A stretch of 64,000 bases of DNA from the NCBI GenBank assembly GCA_037074615.1, contig CM073527.1, positions 7,776,848-7,840,847 on the forward strand, in the 5' to 3' direction. The notes beneath the pieces were generated by a model. That model was not told the DNA's origin and made no database searches. It worked only from the letters and a program-made list of their open reading frames with translations. Of the stretch, positions 21,756-33,691 are shown one piece after another. Position numbers and translations under genes: made by a program. This stretch comes from Leucaena leucocephala. Taxonomy: Eukaryota; Streptophyta; Magnoliopsida; Fabales; Fabaceae. Within the stretch, counting starts at the first letter, position 1. Each line of letters starts with the position of its first letter.

Positions 21756-22963
21756 AATGGATGGCAGATAAATATTCTGTATAACCATGTCAAGGGTATG
21801 AGAAGCCTAGACATTGATTTATAGGATAGAATACATATCCAAGAATATTATAAAAAATTAGGAATAGAAAACAATCTGGTTGCTGTGAAACTGCTCCAAT
21901 TGGTACTAGATTGGACTGTAATTTTTCCAAAAGCTTCCTGGCATGATCACGCCACATACCCCCATGAGGTGTCCCTTGAGCTGTCCTACATGATGTCATA
22001 ATTATTCTTTTTAGAAAAACTTAAATCTAAGATTAAATGTGAGCCCTTGGATCAAATAGTAACAAAATCAATCTTGGCCATTGATTTTTCATGAAATTTT
22101 CTATAAATACCCCCTCAATTCTGTAGCAAAACTGTGGCTTCATAGACCCTTGGGGAAACTCTTGCAAAATAAAAACTTAAGCCAAGATAAAGAAGATTCA
22201 AGGTACCAAAGTTCAAGCAGGCTAGAGATTAAAGGTAAGCAATCTCTCCTAGCTTATTTTCTTTGATTTAGGAGCTTGAACTTAGGGTTTTTATGGAAGA
22301 AAAGTTGAGTTTTCTCTAAGGGGTTGTGCTGCCCAAAAACCTTAGATGAAAGGGAAAAGAAGAAATTAAAGTTAGAAGTGTATGATTGAAGCTTAAACAA
22401 GCTAGTTAAGAGATTGGTTGTTGAATCAAGTTGATATTCTTGACTTTGCCATGGTGTGCCCTGTTTGGTCTGTACTGTTCATGAGGAAGAAAATGGAATT
22501 TCCATGATTTAATGCTTCTATTGAATTTAGATGATGATTTTGTGTAGGATTGGAAAGGTTTTGAACCTTGAAAGCATTGAAATTCCAAGGTTGTAGTTTT
22601 TGAAACCCTTCTCTATTACTGTTCACACGCATAAACAGTGATTTGAATTTCATAATTTTGATGCTTCCAATGGTTTTAAAATGAAAAATTGTGTGGGATA
22701 AAGTAGAGAAACAAGTATGGGAAGCATTGGAATCAAAATGAGAATTTTTGAAAGAAAAGAGTGTAGTTTCGGTTCTGTACAACATGTGATGAAGGAGCTG
22801 GAATTTCATGATTCTAAGATCATAAATGGATTCAAAAGATGAAATTGTGTAGGGTAAAGTCAAGAAATCAATTAATTCAAAGACCAAGTCCATTAGTTAA
22901 GATTAAGGGAAGTTAATGGCCTTAATGTTCAAGAAGAAGTTATGTTAGTTAAAGTGAGTTTAA

Positions 22964-24539
22964 TGTAAGGAATGGGAAGACACACAGCAGAAATTAACTT
23001 AAAAAAATTTTCCATTCCCTGCCAGGATCTACCGTATGTGTTTAAGTCAAGTGGAAAGAAGTATTACCCTCAGTATTCAGTCGCGACTTTCTCAACTTCT
23101 GGTTGCGACGTCCACAGCTTCTCTCCATGACTCGTGATCTCTTTTTGATCGCAAGAAGTCGACGACTCAGGTTAGCTTCTTCTACTGGTATCCACACGAA
23201 CAGCGTTCCAACCATGAACGACGTGCTAGAGCCTCCTGTCCCTCCAGGGCTTACTCAAGAATTTGTCTTCTCCATCTCTATTTCGACAGTTTCTTATATG
23301 CAAACCTTTTACGGATTCCCGTCCACGCTTTTTTTTCTTTGTCCCAACCGTAGCTCCTAAATATCAAATATATAGGATGCTATGCGTGTTACCACAGACT
23401 TGAATTTTTGTGGAATTAATCTTATATTAATTATGAGATTAATACAGTATCATATATTGTATAATTTGATAAGAAACTAATTAAATAAATAGTGTTTGTA
23501 TTAAATCCGTCCCACATATTTAATTCACCTATTTATTTAATTTAAAATAAAGATAAGACGGAATTACATTTGATTTATTCTCATAAATCAAATTTGAGAT
23601 ATCATATCAATTTGAGTTTCAAATTCAAACGTGATAGAGATTTAATTTTATCCTTATAAATTAAATCTTGTAAATATCTCTGATATATAATATATATATA
23701 CAAATTTATATATATACGAATATAAATATAAATAAATATATACATCCGCCCCTGGATCATTCATTGAATCTGGACATGTCTTAGATTCAATGAATCTGGA
23801 CATCATAGCTCGTGTTGGGCTATTTTGTGTGCGACCCTGTAGGCCCATATGAAGTTGGCAGTGTGCCATTTGCTATACTGACTCACAAGTCGCAAGCGAT
23901 CTCTAGCAAGACATCACGACTACCTAAATCATATGAGGATCGATGAACGATATAACCTTTTATACAACCATATCATGTCCCTTTTGTCACACGATATTTT
24001 GGTCATGGATGAGGCATGGAGAATGTCATCCTCCTATTCCTGACCGTTACTTTCTCAATCCCTGAGTAGTCTGACTATAGAAATGGAACTACTTTTCCAT
24101 TACAGTATGGCCATACATTTCTCAGACTCACTCATCGAGGGGCCCAGTAATATCTCTCTACAAATGTGAGGCACAAATTCCATCTTGACCATTCATATTC
24201 CTTCGCTCGAAAAACTACTAAGCCCGAACATAGTCTTTATGATCACTCGGTCAAAAGTGACTTTTGACTAGGTTAAAGCTGAGTATTTGTCATATCGGAA
24301 TCCATGATGATCTCAGGTCAAAGGGCATAGTGACATGGTTTGTATATGAGAGAAGCTTATGACTTAACCCATGCAGCTCTCTCATAGCGGGTCCCACCAA
24401 CACCTTATACTCTTACATGTGCCTATGACTTTGATTTATATCTCTATACATCTTCAAAGTCATACTGGTCTTATTTCATCTCCGCTCCCGTATAGATGAC
24501 CGACTAGGGACATTTAGGGTAAGATCATGAGTTATCCAA
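22964..24539 (-). repeat. 3' LTR of copia-1 (5' end deleted)
   Basis: It matches the copia-2 LTRs over their full length from TGTAAGGAAT to GATCATGAGTTATCCA. It then jumps directly to internal sequence (GAGGTGAATACCAT), so about 130 bp of LTR and about 740 bp of internal sequence are missing relative to copia-2. Confidence 0.85.
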
Positions 24540-24915
24540 TGAGGTGAATACCATAAGACATGGGTATGAAACCCCTCTTTGAGTCGTGCATACTGAACCT
24601 ATGCAGTATTTTGTCTATATATGTACTCTAAATGAGTACTAGAAGTCTTTTAGATCTATCTCTATAGATCCTGATTCCTAGGATGTAGGTGGCTTCATTC
24701 AAGTCTTTCATCGAGAAAGACTTTCCTAACCAAGACTTGACAATTTGCAAGGTAGGAATGTCATTTCCAATAAGTAGGATGTCATCGACATAGAGTACCA
24801 AAAACACAATTGTGCTCCCACTAACCTTCTTGTATACACAGGGTTCATCAATGTTTTGAAGAAATCCAAACTCTTTGACTACTTCATCAAAACGATGATT
24901 CCAACTCCGAGATGC

Positions 24916-26074
24916 TTGCTTCAGTCCATAAATGGACCTTTGAAGCTTGCACACTTTACCAGAGTCCTCAGAACGCATAAACCCTTTAGGTTGTGTCATG
25001 TACACTTCATCAAGGAGCTTTCCATTAAGAAAGGTTGTCTTGACATCCATCTGCCATATTTCATAGTCATACTATGCTGCTATGGCAAAGAGGATTCTGA
25101 TTGATTTGGCTATTGCAATTGGGGAAAAGGTCTCATCATAGTCCACATCATGAGTTTGAGTAAATCCTTTTGTAACTAGTCGTGCCTTGAAGACATTTAC
25201 ATTGCCATCCATGTCAGTTTTCTCCTTAAAACCCACTTGCACCCGACAATTTTTACACCTTCAGGTGGGTCAACTAAGGTCTAAACCTGATTGTCGTACA
25301 TAGATTGCTTCAGTCCATAAATGGACCTTTGAAGCTTGCACACTTTACCAGAGTCCTCAGAACGCACAAACCCTTCAGGTTGTGTCATGTACACATCCTC
25401 AAGGAGCTTTCCATTAAGGAAGGTTGTCTTGACGTCCATCTGCCATATTTTATAGTCATAATATGCTGCTATGGTAAAGAGGATTCTGATTGATTTGGCC
25501 ATTGCAATTGGGGAAAAGGTCTCATCATAGTCCACACCATGAGTTTGAGTAAATCCTTTTGCAACCAGTTGTGCCTTGATGCCCTCCATGTCAGTTTTCT
25601 CCTTAAAACCCACTTGCACCTGACAGTTTTTACACCTTCAAGTGGGTCAACTAAGGTCCAAACCTGATTGTCGTACATGGATTGCTTCAGTCCATAAATG
25701 GACCTTTGAAGCTTGCACACTTTACCAGAGTCCTCAGAACGCACAAACCCTTCAGGTTATGTCATGTACACGTCCTCAAGGAGCTTTCCATTAAGGAAGG
25801 TTGTCTTGACGTCTATCTGCCATATTTCATAGCCATAATATGTTGCTATGGCAAAGAGGATTCTGATTGATTTGGCCATTGCAACTGGGGAAAAGGTCTC
25901 ATCATACTCCACACCATGAGATTGAGTAAATCCTTTTGCAACCAGTCGTGCCTTGAAGACATTTATATTGCTATCCATGTCAGTTTTTTCCTTAAAACCC
26001 ACTTGCACCTGACAGTTTTTACATCTTCAGGTGGGTCGACTAAGGTCCAAACCTTATTGTCGTACATGGATTGC
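24916..26074. repeat. Tandem triplication inside the copia-1 RT
   Basis: Three head-to-tail copies begin at the TTGC of 24916, 25305 and 25682; the last ends at the TTGC of 26071. Unit lengths are 389, 377 and 389 bp. Each covers the RT stretch from VWTLVDP to YGLKQ. Junctions fuse GLKQ to SMYDN at a 4-bp TTGC shared by both parent sites. The middle copy lacks 12 bp around the ACATTTACATTG text. Copies differ by a few substitutions only. 389 is not a multiple of three, so the frame is lost at each junction. Copia-2 has a single copy. Confidence 0.9.
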
Positions 26075-27128
26075 ATCTCAGACTTCATGGCATTAAGCCA
26101 TTTTTTAGAGTTTGATCCCACTATAGCTTCTCGATAGGTAGTCGGCTCATTATGCTCAAAGAGCAACACATCACGACTGTCAGAAATCAGGAATCCATAT
26201 CTCTGAGGCTGAAGTCGTGTCCTATTAGATTTCCATAGACCTTGCGTGACTTGAGGAGTCTCAACAATGTGTTGTGAGTCTTCTTTATTTTCCATCTGCA
26301 GTTTTGTGGTGTCTTGTGGCTCTCGAACTTCTTCGAGGTATACCTTTCTCCTACTGGTTCTTTTAGAGATAAATTCTCGTTCGAGAAAGATACCATTTCT
26401 GACAACAAACACTTTGTTATTAACAGGGTTATAGACATAGTATCCCTTGGTTTCCTTAGGATATCCCATAAAAAGGTACTTTGAGGATTTGGGCGCTAAT
26501 TTGTCTGAGGCTTGTTGCTTAACATAGACCTCGCATCCCCAAATCTTGAGGAAAGACAAACTAGGTGTCCTCCCAGTCCATATCTTATACGGAGTCTTTT
26601 CAATTGCCTTAAATAGAACACGATTGAGTGTGAACGCAGTTGTCTCTAGGGCATGGCCCCAAAAGGAGGGTGGAAGATATGTTTGACTCATCATAGATCG
26701 AACCATATCTAATAGTGTTCGATTCCTCCATTTAGAAACGCCATTCTATTGTGATGTCCCTGGAGGAGTCAATTGTGAGATTATCCCACAACTCCTAAGA
26801 TGATCAATGAACTGTTGGCTCAAATATTCACCATCTCGATCAGATCAAAAGGCTTTAATTGTTTTGCCAAGCTGGTTTTGTACTTCATTTTGAAATATTT
26901 TGAACATTTCAAAAGATTCAGATTTATGCTTAATCAGATAGATGTACCCATATCTGCTAAAATCATCTATGAATGTTATGAAGTACGAATAACCTCTTCT
27001 GGCATTTGTGTTCATCGGTCCACACACATCTGTATGTATGAGGCCCAATAAATTAGTGTCCCTCTCACTGTGCCCAGTGAAAGGTGACTTTGTCACTTTC
27101 ATAACAAGCAAGACTCGCAAGTGTCATA

Positions 27129-29745
27129 TGTCATATCCCAATTTTTAGGCTTAGAAGCCCCGTATATAGCCTGAAAAAGGGATGCTACTAGACCCTATTG
27201 AGCAGAGGTCTCAGTAAATAGAGAAAATTATGTTGATCAGTTGATGCAACACATAGTTTTGATATGAGGTCCAAAAGATTTATATTAATTTTTGAAGAGA
27301 AGGAAAATTAATATAGTATTCTCCAGACCTCAGAATCAGATGAAATGTAGTAGTAAATTCCTATAATTAATATAAGAATTTCTGAAACTGACAGAGCTCA
27401 AAAAGGAGTTATGTAGAATTTATTACAAAATTTACAGTGGATTAAAAGACCCGATAAATAGGTTTCAGGGGAATTTCTCGGAAATTGAGCCCATGAAGAT
27501 AGTGGATCATACAGAGGGTCTAGAATGGCACCTTATAGGCCCAATGATATTTTAAGATAAATATATGGGCCAGGGCTAATAAAGACCGAGAAAAATGAAG
27601 AATTACGAAAATGCCACTGAAGGTATGCCACTGTGTTGTGTTATTAAGTCTGAGTCAGACAAAGGGCGTTACGATCGTTTGACTAAGGTTAGACAGTCAA
27701 GAAAGGGTATCTGGATAGTTGACCTGGGTCAAGAGATACTCTGGTAAGGTATGAACAGACAATAGTGCCCCTAGAAGGACTAAAGAGGTAGTAAGGGCAT
27801 TTTAGTAATTTACTAAGGATGCTTCTTGGGAATCGAGCCACCAGAGTGTTTGGGCTTGGTTAGAAACCCAAGATGATATTTAAAGGCCCAAAAACGTAGC
27901 CCAAGAGTAAAGTGGGCCCAAGAGGCATTAAAATAATATTTTAGTGCTTTTTCAATAAAGTAAAGTGACCCGGTCCAAGATAGAACTGGGTAAAGTGATC
28001 TGGAATCATGAGATGACATAGATGGGGCCCACAAGATGCCACATGGAATGATTACAGTAAAAGAGGAAAAGCAAAGGACACATGGCATGATTATAGAAAA
28101 AGGAGAAAAAGCAAGAGGACACGTGGCACGATCTCGGCTGTCCATTCAAGGAAAAGACTCTGGAACTCTCTGGAAAGGCTGAGTCAGCTCGTGAGGTGTC
28201 CCAAGGGCCCCACATTTCACCACATATACCCCTTAGGTGTCCCTTGAGGTGTCCTAGATGATGTCATGAGTGGTGAGTCATCAAGGAGGGTGATGTCATC
28301 GTGATGATGCAGGCAAAGCTTCTTGAGGAAGCAAGCAATCTAAGCCATTCATCGTGAATCAATCTGGACCATTCATTCCACCTCCTCTCACCTATAAATA
28401 GGCCACTCCCCTCCCATTTCAAGGCACACCACGGATCTAGAAAGAAAAGGAAGAGAAAGAAGAGAGAAAGAAAGAAAAAGAGAAGGAAAGAAACAAAGGA
28501 AAGAAAGGAAGGAGTTCTGGTGGAGCCAGGAGCAGTCTGAGGAGCCGAGGGACTGGGCAAAGCTTAGGAATGAGGTAAGAAAGTTATCTAGTCCCTGCTA
28601 TAATAAAGTAGAGGATTGCTCTTAATGGTTAGAATAGAGAAATATCTCTATTAATAAAGTTAGCTATAGATAGAAAGAAAGTTAGAGGAATGTCGGAGTA
28701 AGGATATTTCCCCTAGCTATGCATGAGTTAAATAGAGCTATACTGATCGAGTAATAATGAAAATATTATTATGCTATGTATAGGATCTAACCTATGGAAA
28801 GAATTAATCTTAGAGCAAAGGCTAAGAGCTAGAAGGAAAGCTACATGTCAGGTAGTGAACTAATCCTAAACTTGTATGCATTGAATGTTATGCTTGATGT
28901 GCTATGGCTTTGTTGAATTGTGTTGAACATGCGCTTATGTATGAAGCTCTGTTCCTATGATTACTTTGGCCAATTGCATTTCATATGTAACATGGAAGCA
29001 TGCACATTATGCAATGCTACCACTTTCACAAGCAAGCACAAGTATTCACATTAATGCATGCATTGTTTAGTACTGTTTGCTACTGAGATTTCCCCAGAAA
29101 TCTCACCCCTTCCATATCAATCCCATTACAGCAGGTCTTCTCAAGATGGAGGAGATAAAGATGCATGAAGAAATGTTAATTTCTTAGCATGATTGATATG
29201 TGATTCCTGTATGTATAATTGCTGGAAATTGTCACTATGAACAGTAACTCGTGATGGAGGCAGTGACATTTGAGCTATAATTATAAATAGTAAATGATTG
29301 AATAAATATATAATATTTTTTAAGTAAATAGTATACATTCCAATCTTCAATTTGATATATAGAACGTCTTATTTGGATGTCTACACATAAAGATATGATT
29401 GATCAAAGTTGGGACCAGAATGCTGGAATCAGGGACAGGATGCTGGAGGAACAGTAAACTTTAGACGTTGACCAACGTTGACCTGGTCAATTTATGGTCA
29501 AAGAGTCATTTTTCTATGAAATATAATTATGTTATCTTAGTGTAGCAATTTGAACCACTCCATTTCAATTTTTATAGAATTAGTTATGATTTTTTGAACT
29601 TAGGTCACTCCTCTAGAATTTGCACAGTGAACAGTACTCGCTAAGAGTAAAATTCCAGATTGAGTAAATTGACTTCAACAGCCTTGGAAGTAGTTCCAGA
29701 TGCTACTATTTGGTCCCTAAAATGTATGAAAAGGAGGATGTTATA
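27129..29745 (+). repeat. Solo LTR C, TGTCATATCC family
   Basis: A 2617-bp solo LTR inserted in copia-1 integrase, starting TGTCATATCCC and ending GGATGTTATA (last C decayed to T). The 5-bp duplication TCATA is exact (27124-27128 and 29746-29750), and copia-2 has the empty site GTGTCATATGATTC at 57654-57667. Landmarks in order: TATA box at 28393, a purine (GA) tract at 28438-28513, splice-donor-like GAGGTAAG at 28575, hairpin at 29085-29104. No coding frame. Orientation is set by the TATA box and by the primer site next to the equivalent end of LTR G. Confidence 0.9.
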
Positions 29746-30272
29746 TCATATGATTCAAAATCAAATGAGTTGAGAAATCCATCTTGATGGAGTTTGGAAA
29801 TGTGTTTCTCATTTATGTGGACCAAACGACAGTGCCAGAGGTATGTCAGATTCAAATCGTTTGGTTTGACCCTTTATAGATATTTCCATGATTGGGTTAT
29901 TCCAAATTTAATATGTAATGATCAACATGCAAATCACCATGAGCATAGAAAACATCATTACGATAAATAGAACATCTAGTATTCCTAGCAATGGAAGTGA
30001 AACCTTCCTTATCCAAATAAGAAAGTGAAACATGTTACTACTTAAAGCAGGAACATAATAGCAATTGTTCAAAACTAACAAAATCCTAGTGGGCAGAACT
30101 AATTCATAAGTTCCTACAGCTAACGCAGTAACCCTTGCTCTGTTTCCAACTCATAAGTCAACTTCGCCCTTTTTCAGCTTCCTACTGTCCTTTAGTCCCT
30201 GCACATTTGTACAAATATGATAACCACATGTAGTATCTAATACCCATATGGTGGAAGTAGAAAGATGAATGT

Positions 30273-31154
30273 CTATAACATAAATACCTTAAGCGATAGG
30301 CCGCTATCCTTCTTGTTCTTTTTTAGATCTTCGAGGTAGATTTTGCAATTCCTCTTCCAATGACCAGGTTCATTGCAGAAGAAGCAGACTCCTTCCTTCG
30401 GAGGCTTTGCCTTCTTTAGTGCAGGCTTAGTTTCGGGCTTGCCTGACTCTTTGGTCTTACCTGATGAGCCATGACCCTTCCCCTTGCCTTTGTCTTTCTT
30501 TTTCATACCCTTTCCTTTTTTAACCATCAAAATAGTATTGGGCTTCTTCTTAAGACTCAGCTCAGCAGTTTTAAGCATCCCATACAGTTCAGAAATAGAT
30601 TTCTCCATGTTGTTCATATTGTAGTTCATGACAAACTGGTCATAACTTTCCGGGAGTGAGTTTAAGACCAAATCCGTAGCTAACTCCTGGCTCATGGGAA
30701 ATCCAAGCCTCTCAAGGTGGTCAATGTACCCTTTCATCTTTAAGACATGAGTACTGATTGATGCACCTTCAGCCATCTTACAAGAATGTAAAGCCTTAGT
30801 GATCTCATACCTCTCTTGCCTTGACTGTTGCTGGAACATTTCCTTAAGATGCACAATCATCTCATAAGCCTCCATGTGTTCTAGATCTCTTTAGAGCTCC
30901 AGAACCATGGTGGCTAGCATCAAGCATCTCACATTGACAGAGTCTTCCTTATGCTTCGTGTAAGCATCTCTCTGAGCTCTAGGAGCATTGGCTGATGGCT
31001 TCTTAGGAATGGGTTGATCTAGGACATGTGCCTTTATTTCCTACTTGAGAACAATTCTCAAGTTCCTAAACCAGTCAAGAAAGTTTGTCCCATTGAGTTT
31101 GTCCTTCTCAAGGATAGATCGCAGCGATAATGTAGTAGTATTACTAGTCGTCAT
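30273..31154 (-). pseudogene. copia-1 gag
   Basis: The ATG is at 31154-31152 (MTTSNTTTLSL), followed by NGTNFLDWFRNLRIVLKQE, a UBN2-type gag region (KMKGYIDHLERLGFPM, SYDQFVMNY), a lysine/glycine-rich linker and a CCHC knuckle (CFFCNEPGHWKRNC) near 30345. A TAA stop at 30893-30891 interrupts LEL-RDLEH. The same stop is present in copia-2. The C-terminus runs off-frame after KKDSG. Gag would form the virus-like particle. Confidence 0.85.
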
Positions 31155-32358
31155 GATTCTACAATTAAAATATGCAATTGAATTAGCAATCTCCCACTAA
31201 ATAAACAACCCTTAATGCAGTAGTTAGTGGGCTAAGATCCATATTTGGCTCAAACTTAAGTCCGCTTTTGCAGGACACTTAAATTAAGTTATTTAGGTAG
31301 GTAACACCTTTACCAATTACATCAAATATAACTCTTAGATGTTCATGGGATTCTATCATCATATGATCTGGCATTTTTTAATCCCATCTAATGCCTTGAG
31401 ACCCAAAACCATTTTGTTAATCTCAATTAAGTCAAACAATAATAAACATGTGAGAGTAGCACCATTACTCTTGCTTATCTCCCCAAGATCACTTAAATGC
31501 ACCCACTTTGGCGGAGTCCACAATTGAGCAATCGAGGTTTTGACAAGTGTTCATAAATTGACAGCATTATGACTTAAGATTTCGTTTAGAGGGCTTAATT
31601 TGACTATCTGGTTTATATGAATGCATGTTTCTCAGTTTGTATCTCATACAAGTAAAATGCATATGCTGATATAATCATAAGATGCATAATTTAAACGTGA
31701 TACAATATGGCTCACCTATCCTAAGTCCGCTCAAGCCAATGAGAGGAGCTCTCTAGTAAGAAAAGGGAAATTACATATAGAAACCTCTTTTAACATTCGA
31801 GGGGAGTGAGATGAGAAGATAAGGTACATTAAGAGTATATAGAGGAAGGTACGACACGTAGGCTGTATTTAAAAATTACAACACTCGCAATGTAGAGCCA
31901 TATTGTTCACCATACCCAAACATTCAAGAATCAATATTCAGATTTAATTGAAGGGCAATTAATATTTCAAAACTAAAACATTCACAAAACAGTAGATGTT
32001 ACAGTTATGTTGCACTACGAACAGGTAGCCACGGCGGTCCCGCTAGCTGGTTAGTGGGCGGCGGTCCAACTAGCTGGTTAGCGGGCGGGGTCTGGGGTAG
32101 CGGCCTGAGATTTTTTTTTTTATTTCATAAATAATCATGAATCTGAATTCATTTTTCTTAGACCCTATCAATATTAATTGATCAAATCAAAATGCATGCA
32201 CCACCGATTTCAATTCCCTTTCAGATTCCTTATATGTTATACATAAAATGGATTCCTTATAAGTCACACATAAAACGCATGTTATCATATGATTGGCTAT
32301 GACTAACACATATCATATGAATCAACAATCAAGCCTAACTTAAACACAAAATGACAAG

Positions 32359-32370
32359 GCTCTGATACCA
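32359..32370 (-). other. copia-1 primer binding site
   Basis: The minus strand reads TGGTATCAGAGC immediately inside the 5' LTR end, complementary to initiator tRNA-Met, as in copia-2. The leader between here and gag (31155-32358) is non-coding and matches copia-2 closely, except for an extra GC-rich duplication near 32025-32100 (GCTAGCTGGTTAG... twice). Confidence 0.85.
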
Positions 32371-32371
32371 C

Positions 32372-32663
32372 TATAAGGAATTGGAAGACACGCAGCAGAA
32401 ATTAACTTAATTTTTTTTTCCATTCCTAGCTCTCTCATAGCGGGTCGGTCCAACACCTTGTACTCTTACATGTGCCTATGACTTTGATTTATATCTCTAT
32501 ACATCTTCAAAGTCATACTAGTCTTATTTAGGATAAGATCATGAGTTATCCAAGGATAGTCATCACAGTAAACATGCAAATAATATGATAACACAATTAA
32601 TAAATTCATAAATCAACAATGTTCATAAGACAATGATTGGCCTCTAGGGCACAATTTCCAACA
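32372..32663 (-). repeat. 5' LTR of copia-1 with large internal deletion
   Basis: The outer and inner ends match copia-2's LTR, but about 1.3 kb between CCATTCCT and AGCTCTCTCATAGCGGG is gone, leaving 292 bp. The TG at the LTR 3' end has decayed to TA (TATAAGGAATTGG). The outer end TTTCCAACA abuts the TTTAA duplication. Confidence 0.85.
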
Positions 32664-33691
32664 TTTAATGCTCAAGGAAGTTGGATTATGATGAATGAAT
32701 GATTATGTGTTGTTAGGAATTGATTGGTATGCTCCAAAGAGGCAGCCACATGTTAAAGAAAAGTGAGAAGAAAGGAGCAAAATAAAGGGAAAGAAAGTCA
32801 AGTGCATAAGGTAGTAAACTTATCCTAAACTTGTATGCCTTGAATGTTATGCTTGATTGTACTACGGCTTTGGTGAATTGTGTTGTAATTGTGCTTATTT
32901 ATGAAGCTTTGTTTCTATGATTACTTTGGCCAATTGTATTTCATATGTTACATGGAAGCATGTACATTGCACAATGATAACACTTTCACAAGCAAGAACA
33001 AGTAGTTATATTAATGCATGCATTGTTTAGTAATATTTGCTACTGAGATTTCCCCACAAATCTCATCCCTTTCCATGTAATCCCAATCCCACAGGTTTAT
33101 GTATGATAGAAGATGATGATAAAGCATGAAGAAAAGCTAGGGATTGGATAGTATATGTGTTATGTGAGGAATTGTTAAGTGTAATGTTGCTATATGACCA
33201 ATGTAAGAAGTGATGGTCATGATGCAATGAAAAATAGTAAATGATGGAATAAATGTATGAAATTTTACAAAAATTTAGATGGCATGCCAAGCTTCATTTT
33301 GACACCAAGAATGCTTTATTTGGATGTCTGTACAAAGAGAATTGATTTTCCAAAGTAAGGGACCAGAATCTGTTTCCAAGATTTTGACCAAATGAACAGT
33401 AAATATTGACGAATAAACTGTATTTATTGACACATCATTTGATCTGGAAATTATTTTTCCCTTCAATTTCAAGATGTTATCTTCACATAGCTTTTTGAAC
33501 CACTTTATTTCTATTTTTGTAGAATTAATTATGATTTTTTGAAGTTTGTTACGTAATATGGAATACCATATGAACAGTAAACCGAAAAAGAGTAAAATTA
33601 CAAATTTGGCTAATGGACTTCCAAGGTCTTGTAAGTGGTTCCAAATGCTACTGAATGGTCCTTAAGACGTGTGAAAGTAAGGATGTTACAC

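Larger units (their letters stand above)
24628..30270 (-). pseudogene. copia-1 pol remnant (protease to reverse transcriptase)
   Basis: Minus-strand pol in several broken frames. Protease/pre-integrase lies right of 29746, integrase at 27128-26190 (HTDVCGP, DDFSRYGY, then SFWGHALETTAF), reverse transcriptase at 26160-24628 (KWVL, MDVKTTFLNGKL, QRSIYGLKQ, LVLYVDDILLIGND). The catalytic YVDD is intact, but LTR C splits the integrase at 27129 and the RT carries a tandem triplication (24916-26074) that breaks the frame. RNase H is deleted. The best intact paralogue in the window is in copia-2. Confidence 0.85.
22964..32663 (-). mobile_element. Ty1/copia retrotransposon copia-1 (9.7 kb, defective)
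   Basis: It is a complete insertion bounded by TG...CA ends and an exact 5-bp duplication TTTAA (22959-22963 and 32664-32668). The uninterrupted target text GAGTTTAATGCTCAAGG survives in LTR H near 52910. Element order on the minus strand: 5' LTR (32663-32372, internally deleted), primer site, gag, protease, integrase, reverse transcriptase, 3' LTR (24539-22964). RNase H, the polypurine tract and the start of the 3' LTR were lost in one deletion at about 24539. LTR C interrupts the integrase. It has many stops and cannot move by itself. Confidence 0.9.
21756..33691 (+). repeat. LTR B, TGTCATATCC family, split by copia-1
   Basis: The LTR pieces 21756-22963 and 32664-33691 are contiguous when copia-1 is removed. 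A TATA box (TATAAATA, 22102), a splice-donor-like AAAGGTAAGC (GT at 22235) and the hairpin at 33045-33064 lie in the same order as in the other copies. The 3' end is AAGGATGTTACA at 33691, followed directly by Athila-like LTR sequence, so B sits inside that element. Its first few hundred bases are replaced by fragment A. No internal gypsy coding region is attached, which suggests a solo LTR. Confidence 0.75.
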
